From NCBI RefSeq assembly GCF_965249985.1, contig NZ_OZ252280.1: a stretch of DNA of 64,000 nt; one strand, given 5' to 3'. The position numbers were made by a program, and so were the translations under genes. This DNA comes from Algiphilus sp022763315. Lineage in GTDB: Bacteria; Pseudomonadota; Gammaproteobacteria; Nevskiales; Nevskiaceae. A model generated the notes under the pieces. It made no database searches. It worked only from the letters and a program-made list of their open reading frames with translations, and was not told the origin of the DNA. Positions 59,395-64,000 of the stretch are shown here, piece by piece; the stretch's first letter is position 1; each line of letters begins with the position of its first letter.

Positions 59395-60230
59395 GCATGG
59401 ACGAAAGCAAGCAAGGCGGGGCATCCAGCGAGGGCGCACTGCAAAACATCAGTGCGCTGATCGCAGGCTGCACGCGCAGTGAGGACGGCTGGCTACGCGC
59501 CGAGCCGAGCAGCGCCTGGATGCAGGGCCGCAGTCTCTACGGCGGCGTGCAAGCGGCGCTCGCCGTCGAGGCTATGCGGCCCTTCGCCGAGGGGCTGCCC
59601 ATCCGCACCCTGCAGGCCACGCTGTGCGCCCCGGTCCCGGCGGGCCCGGTCGCCATCCACGCCCGCATCCTGCGTGTGGGCGGCAGCACCCGCCAGATCG
59701 AGGCGCGCATCATCGAGGGGGAGCAGGTGCTCGCGCTCTTCGTCGGCATCTTCGGCAAGGCGCGCGAATCCGTGGTCGCGCACGACTTCGTCGCACCCGC
59801 CTTCGACGAAGCCAAGGGCACCGACATGCCCTTCATCAAAGGCATGATGCCGGACTTCCTGCAGCAGTTCCGGGCGCGCCTGCTGCGTGGCCATTTCCCG
59901 GGCGCCGGCAAGCCGGACACCGAACACCTCTATCGCATCAGCTTGCGCGACAACGCCGAGCACACCGGTCTGGCCCAGCTGCTCACCATGTCCGACTTTC
60001 CGCCTCCGGTGGGGCTGAGCTGGCTGTCCACCTTCACACCTGCCAGCACCATGACCTGGATGCTGAACTTCACCGGCCATGCCTTCGACAACCAGTCGCT
60101 GGAAGACTGGCTGATCGACGTTAAGCTCGATGCCGCCCACGACGGCTATACCCAGCAGACGGTGACCCTGTTTGCGCCCGATGGCTACGCCGTGGCGCGC
60201 GGGACGCAATGCATGGTGGTCTTCGGCTAG
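59391..60230 (+). CDS. Double-hotdog acyl-CoA thioesterase family protein
   Basis: This 279-residue protein has two hotdog halves. The first contains W-M-Q-G-R-S-L-Y-G-G-V-Q-A-A near residues 43-56. The second carries D-N-Q-S-L-E-D-W near residue 230, and T-L-F-A-P-D-G-Y-A-V-A-R-G-T-Q-C-M-V-V-F at the end is the last strand. This matches the TesB-like/PF13622 thioesterases. It overlaps the DUF1330 stop (ATGA) and is the last gene of the TetR-dehalogenase operon. The acyl thioester substrate is unknown. Confidence 0.8.
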   Translation: MSMDESKQGGASSEGALQNISALIAGCTRSEDGWLRAEPSSAWMQGRSLYGGVQAALAVEAMRPFAEGLPIRTLQATLCAPVPAGPVAIHARILRVGGSTRQIEARIIEGEQVLALFVGIFGKARESVVAHDFVAPAFDEAKGTDMPFIKGMMPDFLQQFRARLLRGHFPGAGKPDTEHLYRISLRDNAEHTGLAQLLTMSDFPPPVGLSWLSTFTPASTMTWMLNFTGHAFDNQSLEDWLIDVKLDAAHDGYTQQTVTLFAPDGYAVARGTQCMVVFG

Positions 60231-60294
60231 TTGCGCGGCCCGGTTTGGCGGGCTCTGCACCTGCAGAACCCTTGCCGTTGCACGCCCTCCCCGT

Positions 60295-60329
60295 CATCGA
60301 AACGCTTTGTGTAACAGAGGGTTTCGATG
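60295..60329 (+). terminator. Large two-stem hairpin between the dehalogenase operon and the TonB receptor
   Basis: CATCGAAAC pairs with GTTTCGATG (9 bp). Inside, after a single G-G mismatch, CTTTG pairs with CAGAG around a TGTAA loop. It begins 65 bases after the thioesterase stop and ends 51 bases before the receptor start. There is no T-run. It may end the upstream transcript or act in the receptor leader. Confidence 0.55.
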
Positions 60330-60341
60330 CTTGCGCACGAG

Positions 60342-60356
60342 TGTTACGTTATTACA
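60342..60356. promoter_or_regulatory. Zur-box-like site upstream of the TonB receptor
   Basis: TGTTACGTTATTACA matches 11 of 14 defined positions of the gammaproteobacterial Zur consensus core (T-G-T-T-A-T-A-N-T-A-T-A-A-C-A). It ends 23 bases before the receptor start, a usual place for a repressor. The match was made by eye against the published consensus and needs a scored search. Confidence 0.45.
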
Positions 60357-60379
60357 TCACGCAAAAACGGGGATAAGGC

Positions 60380-62539
60380 ATGCACGCTTTTCAGGCTGCG
60401 GATGCCCCAGTGCGAGCGTACGCGCTTGTTGGACTGGCGGCTTCTGCATGGTTGGCAGGAGGCGCGGCGCTGGCTCAGCCGGCACCGAGCGAGACGGACG
60501 CCGAGACCGAGGCGATGTCGCCGGTGGTGGTGACAGGCGCGCCGACACCGGGGACGCCGCTTCGGCAGTCCTCGCAGATCGACGTCATGCAGGCGCCCGA
60601 GAAGGATGAAGTCGAGGGCACCTCCCTCGGTGAGACGCTCGATGGATTTGCCGGGGTCAACAACATCAGTACGGGCAACAATGTCGGCAAGCCCGTTATC
60701 CGCGGTCTGTCGGGGCTGCGCGTACGCGTGATGACCGACGGCATCGGCCTCGACCATCAGCAGTACGGGGTTCGACATCCACCGAATATCGACCCCTTCC
60801 TGAGCGAGCGCATCGACGTGGTGCGGGGCGCGCAGAGTGTGCTCTACGGCTCCGACGCGCTGGGTGGCGTCATCAACGTGCGGCCTTACGCACTGCCCTA
60901 TGGCGAATCGCTGGGGGGCGACACCTTGCTGCGCTACGCCTCCAACAATGGCCAGTTCGACAGCGGGCTTCGCATCGGCGGCGGCAGCGAGAACTGGGCG
61001 CTGCAGGGTGCGCTCGTGCGGCGCGACGCCGGCAACATTGAAGTCCCGGACGAGCCCACCTTCTTCCCACCACCGCCGGACGACCCCGCCAAACGCAGCG
61101 CGCCGGCCTACAGCGGTGAACTGGACTTCACGGATTTCGAGCAGCTCAACGGGACCCTGGCGACCGGCTTCCGTAACGAAGCCGGCGAGTGGGCGTTGCG
61201 CTACACGCGCTGGGATAACGAGCAGAACTTCCTGCTGCCGCCGCCGGCCGGCATGAAACCGCCGCCCGAGGGGGAAGAAGGTATCGGCCAGTTCCTTGAG
61301 GACGAGCAGTTGCGCCTGGACGGCCGGTTCGAGGCGGCAGGCATGAGCTGGAAGCCCACGGTCGCCTGGCAGAACAATGTCCGACAGTCGAACGCCGCCG
61401 GTAACGACCTCAGCGTGCCCTTCGATGGCACGATCGACATCGAATTCGATCAGTACACCGCACGTCTGGAGGCGGTGCATGGTCCGGCCCTGGGGCTGGA
61501 TGGCGGGACCTTTGGTGTCGAGTACATGCGCAAGGACCAGGCGTCGCGCGGCCGTGTGCAGCTGACACCGGGCGGCGATGTCGAGAACCTGGGTGTCTTC
61601 GCCTTCGAGGAGCGCGCCTTCGGGCCGCTGCTGCTGCAGGCGGGCCTGCGTTTCGACCACCGCGAGACGGTTGCGCGCGAATCCGAAACCGCCAGCGACG
61701 AGACCAACTTTGACGGTGTGTCGCGCAACAGCTATAGCGTTGTCACGGGGTCGCTGGGTGGGTCCTTTGCACTGACCGACACCCTCACCTTGGCGAGCAA
61801 CATCGGCCGCGGTTTCCGGGCGCCGACCTTGTTCGAGCTGCACGTCAACGGCACGCACGGCGGTGTTGCCGCCGTGCAGAAGGGCGACCCGAATCTGGAG
61901 GAAGAGACGTCCTTGAGCAGCGACCTGTCGTTGCGTTGGGTGACCCAGGACACGCGGGTGATCGCCAGCGTGTATCGCAATGCCATTGACGGCTACATCT
62001 TTCCGCGCGACACGGGCCAGAGCGCCGACAACGGCCTGCCCATCTTCCAGTACGACCAGGACGACGCCGAGCTGATCGGTGCGGAGCTCGCCGTTCGGCA
62101 GCAGGTCACGCAGTGGCTGGCCTTGTCGGCAACGGCAGAGACCGTGGAGGGTGAGTTCACCGACAGCAACGACGAGCTGCCCCTGTTGCCAGCGGATAAC
62201 GTCGAGGTAAGCGCGCGTTTCACACCGGCCGGCACGGATCTGCTGCGCGAGCCCTTTGCCGAGCTCGGCGTTCGCTATGCCGCCAGCAAGGACGCCGCAC
62301 CAGGCGAGCCCTTCAGCCAATTCGACGGGGCGCCCTTCGGCAGTGCCTCGACCGACAGCTATGCGCTGCTGGATCTTTCGGCCGGCGTATCGACGCCCGT
62401 CTTCGGCAAGGATGCGCGCCTGTCGGTGGCTGTGCGCAATCTGCTGGACGAGGACTATCGCAATTTCCTCGACACCTACAAGGGCTACGCGCTGTCGCCC
62501 GGACGGGATGTCGTCGTCACCGCGCGCGTGCCGTTCTAA
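60380..62539 (+). CDS. TonB-dependent outer-membrane receptor, ZnuD-like plug
   Basis: This 719-residue receptor has a signal peptide (A-L-A-Q near residue 33), then a TonB-box-like S-P-V-V-V-T-G near 46-52. The plug carries P-V-I-R-G-L-S-G-L-R-V-R-V near 97-109 and R-G-A-Q-S-V-L-Y-G-S-D-A-L-G-G-V near 148-163. A 22-strand barrel ends in F. The plug wording (V-I-R-G-L-x-G-x-R-V, I-D-P-F-L-S-E-R-I-D-V-V-R-G) resembles ZnuD zinc receptors. The protein is nearly free of histidine loops, so the metal is uncertain. The upstream Zur-box-like site supports zinc. No partner transporter is adjacent. Confidence 0.88.
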   Translation: MHAFQAADAPVRAYALVGLAASAWLAGGAALAQPAPSETDAETEAMSPVVVTGAPTPGTPLRQSSQIDVMQAPEKDEVEGTSLGETLDGFAGVNNISTGNNVGKPVIRGLSGLRVRVMTDGIGLDHQQYGVRHPPNIDPFLSERIDVVRGAQSVLYGSDALGGVINVRPYALPYGESLGGDTLLRYASNNGQFDSGLRIGGGSENWALQGALVRRDAGNIEVPDEPTFFPPPPDDPAKRSAPAYSGELDFTDFEQLNGTLATGFRNEAGEWALRYTRWDNEQNFLLPPPAGMKPPPEGEEGIGQFLEDEQLRLDGRFEAAGMSWKPTVAWQNNVRQSNAAGNDLSVPFDGTIDIEFDQYTARLEAVHGPALGLDGGTFGVEYMRKDQASRGRVQLTPGGDVENLGVFAFEERAFGPLLLQAGLRFDHRETVARESETASDETNFDGVSRNSYSVVTGSLGGSFALTDTLTLASNIGRGFRAPTLFELHVNGTHGGVAAVQKGDPNLEEETSLSSDLSLRWVTQDTRVIASVYRNAIDGYIFPRDTGQSADNGLPIFQYDQDDAELIGAELAVRQQVTQWLALSATAETVEGEFTDSNDELPLLPADNVEVSARFTPAGTDLLREPFAELGVRYAASKDAAPGEPFSQFDGAPFGSASTDSYALLDLSAGVSTPVFGKDARLSVAVRNLLDEDYRNFLDTYKGYALSPGRDVVVTARVPF

Positions 62540-62743
62540 GCGTATCCAGGCGCGGCACACCCGGATGGCGTGTGCCGCGTCACCTTGATTCCGGGTCGCC
62601 TTGGCGTGTCCTTGGCTGCGTTGACTGGCGCGACACGTTGGCGGTGGCTGCCAGCGCTGCGCACCATCAATGCGCTGGGAAGCGTTCGATGGTCCGAGTT
62701 GCCCCTGGCGGAAGCCATTCAACCTGAAGGAGCGAAGACATCC

Positions 62744-62956
62744 ATGGAGGCCTTGAACAGCTACCAAGACTGGAAGCACTGCATCACCGAACTCTGCGGC
62801 ATCCCACTAACGCAGGCTTTCATCGAGCAAAGGTTGGCCGCGTTGCGTGATGCGACGGATGGGAAGACTCGGCAGTTCGTCGAAGTCTGGGGCGAGCCAC
62901 ATCGCCAGCGCGTGATCGGCTGGTTCGAACAGGCGCAGCGCGAAGTGGCGCACTGA
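62744..62956 (+). CDS. Conserved small protein of unknown function (70 residues)
   Basis: This 70-residue reading from ATG 62744 has an AAGGAG site 9 bases upstream. It shows N-S-Y-Q-D-W-K-H-C-I-T (5-15), C-G-I-P-L-T near 18, and R-Q-R-V-I-G-W-F-E-Q-A-Q near 56-67. A protein with this pattern occurs in Pseudomonas and other gammaproteobacteria and has no assigned function. It follows the TonB receptor on the same strand with a 204-base gap. Longer upstream readings exist but look non-coding. Confidence 0.7.
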   Translation: MEALNSYQDWKHCITELCGIPLTQAFIEQRLAALRDATDGKTRQFVEVWGEPHRQRVIGWFEQAQREVAH

Positions 62957-63242
62957 GCTTTGATGGCGGCGTGGGCTACGACCCGGTGAATGCTGGCTCT
63001 GCAGCAGCCACACGCTTCTGGCGCGCTGTAGGGTCGAGCGAAGGCTGATCCTGTTCGGATTGGCTGTATCGCGTCGCGCGCATTGCATGGACGGGACGGG
63101 CCGGCGCTGGGACAAAAGCCTGTGCGCCGCGCAGGCCTCGGGCGCCTTCCCCTTGTCGGCTGATGACGGAGATCGATGAGCGACGGCCGTGATCAGGGCG
63201 AGGCCGTCCACGCAAGGCGAAGGTCTCCCAGGCCGCCACCCA

Positions 63243-63773
63243 TCAGTCGCCGCGATTCCTCGCGAAGTCCTTGAGCGCGCTCCAGCTGAAAAGATAGTCG
63301 TGCTCGGTCAGCGGGTTGTGACAGCCCGCGCAGTCGAGATCATTGGGCTTGGGCTGACCAGCGCCGTCGTAGAAGCCAAAGCCCCAGTGTCCCGAACGAT
63401 CAACCGCAGGATAGCGATGGCCCCAGTCACGCTTCTCCATGACCGCGATGGCGGCGAGCTTGCCTGGCTTGTAGGTGCCGTCCGCGGCCTTGAGCGCATT
63501 GCCTTCCGCATTTTCCTCCGCCTTGTAGATCTCCATCACCAGGATCGCCCCCTGGCCCAGCGGCTGTGTCTCGTCCGCGCTGTGGAGCGCGCCATCGTTG
63601 GCGTAGATGTGCACCATCTGGGCTTTGCCGTTGGCCCGATTGGTGGTCAGATAGCGCGTGAAATCCTCCTGGTAGCCGTCAGGAAAGACGACCAGATCCA
63701 TTCGGCCACCGGCGGCGGCCGAGCCTGCGGCAAGCAGGCAACACAGCATGATGTGCACTGGCGCGACGCGCAT
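63243..63773 (-). CDS. Cytochrome P460-like protein with one haem c site
   Basis: This 176-residue protein starts with a signal peptide (about residues 1-22, S-A-A-A-G-G). It carries the haem-attachment motif C148-A-G-C151-H152 near the C-terminus and the M-E-K-R-D-W-G-H segment near 112-119 that marks the P460 fold. Exported proteins of this family (cytochrome P460, cytochrome c'-beta) act on hydroxylamine or bind nitric oxide; the cross-linking lysine cannot be fixed here. It converges on the 70-residue gene and stands alone. The 286 bases between them and the final 227 bases show no gene. Confidence 0.78.
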   Translation of the reverse strand: MRVAPVHIMLCCLLAAGSAAAGGRMDLVVFPDGYQEDFTRYLTTNRANGKAQMVHIYANDGALHSADETQPLGQGAILVMEIYKAEENAEGNALKAADGTYKPGKLAAIAVMEKRDWGHRYPAVDRSGHWGFGFYDGAGQPKPNDLDCAGCHNPLTEHDYLFSWSALKDFARNRGD

Positions 63774-64000
63774 GGTGGTCTCCCTGGTTCTGGATGCTCG
63801 TGCCGCCCGTGATGCGCCTCTCGCATGCTTCTGTCAACGTCAACGGTGCACGCCGCAGCACAGGTGGACACCGACACCGCACCGGGTGCGAGGGGGGAGG
63901 GGGCCGAGGCTCACGCAGCGCGCCAATGGGTGTGGCCGCAGGGTGCAGGGGAAACACGTGCTCGCATATCCGCGCAAGCGGCCGCTGGCTAGGGGAGCTT

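Noticed and set aside
1..64000. CRISPR arrays, insertion sequences, tRNA, rRNA or prophage genes
   Set aside because: No regularly spaced repeats, transposase motifs, tRNA T-arm sequences or phage genes were recognised on either strand.

Overview
The window is about 64 kb of GC-rich chromosomal DNA, densely packed with genes, from a Gram-negative gammaproteobacterium. Evidence for this: a complete F1Fo ATP synthase operon in the order atpI-B-E-F-H-A-G-D-C sits between rsmG-parAB and glmU-glmS; a Pil-Chp (twitching-type) chemosensory system lies beside a pyrimidine/glutathione block much as in Pseudomonas; and there are TonB-dependent and OmpA-like outer-membrane proteins. No rRNA, tRNA, CRISPR array, insertion sequence or prophage was recognised, and the genus cannot be fixed from these genes alone.

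Left part (1-17.3 kb). A long minus-strand run, mostly with stop/start overlaps, reads gshA, gshB, an ApbE/NusG-II/Gx-transporter trio, yqgE, ruvX, pyrR, pyrB, a catalytically degenerate pyrC', then pilH and the start of pilJ, which is cut by the window edge. Divergent from gshA, the plus strand carries pilG, pilI, a 2040-residue ChpA and a ChpC-like CheW protein. The Pil-Chp system is thus split into two opposed parts about 8 kb apart. Two small genes (DUF4404-like, ABM-like) follow.

Middle part (17.3-38.8 kb). This begins with a small surface-glycan set: a GT-A transferase, a capsule/Kdo-type transferase and a tandem pair of DUF6492-like proteins, with a K+ channel and a BON-domain protein between them. 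Next come a macrodomain-pncB-pncA NAD-salvage group, a secreted alpha/beta hydrolase, an LpxL-type acyltransferase, transaldolase, uppP, an ABC exporter, two metallo-beta-lactamase-fold proteins, a lipoprotein aminopeptidase, two 2-oxoglutarate oxygenases and recQ.

Right part (39-64 kb). An OmpA-like barrel is followed by a strong terminator, then an orphan PrpD-type dehydratase, a secreted GH15-like protein with a GlyGly-CTERM tail, rsmG-parAB, the atp operon and glmUS. A TetR-haloalkane dehalogenase-DUF1330-thioesterase operon comes next. It is followed by a ZnuD-like TonB receptor preceded by a large hairpin and a Zur-box-like sequence, a conserved-looking 70-residue protein and a cytochrome P460-like protein.

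The points most worth following are the paired DUF6492-like proteins in an orphan glycan locus, the putative Zur-controlled receptor, the self-regulated dehalogenase operon, the split Pil-Chp cluster and the macrodomain/NAD-salvage linkage.
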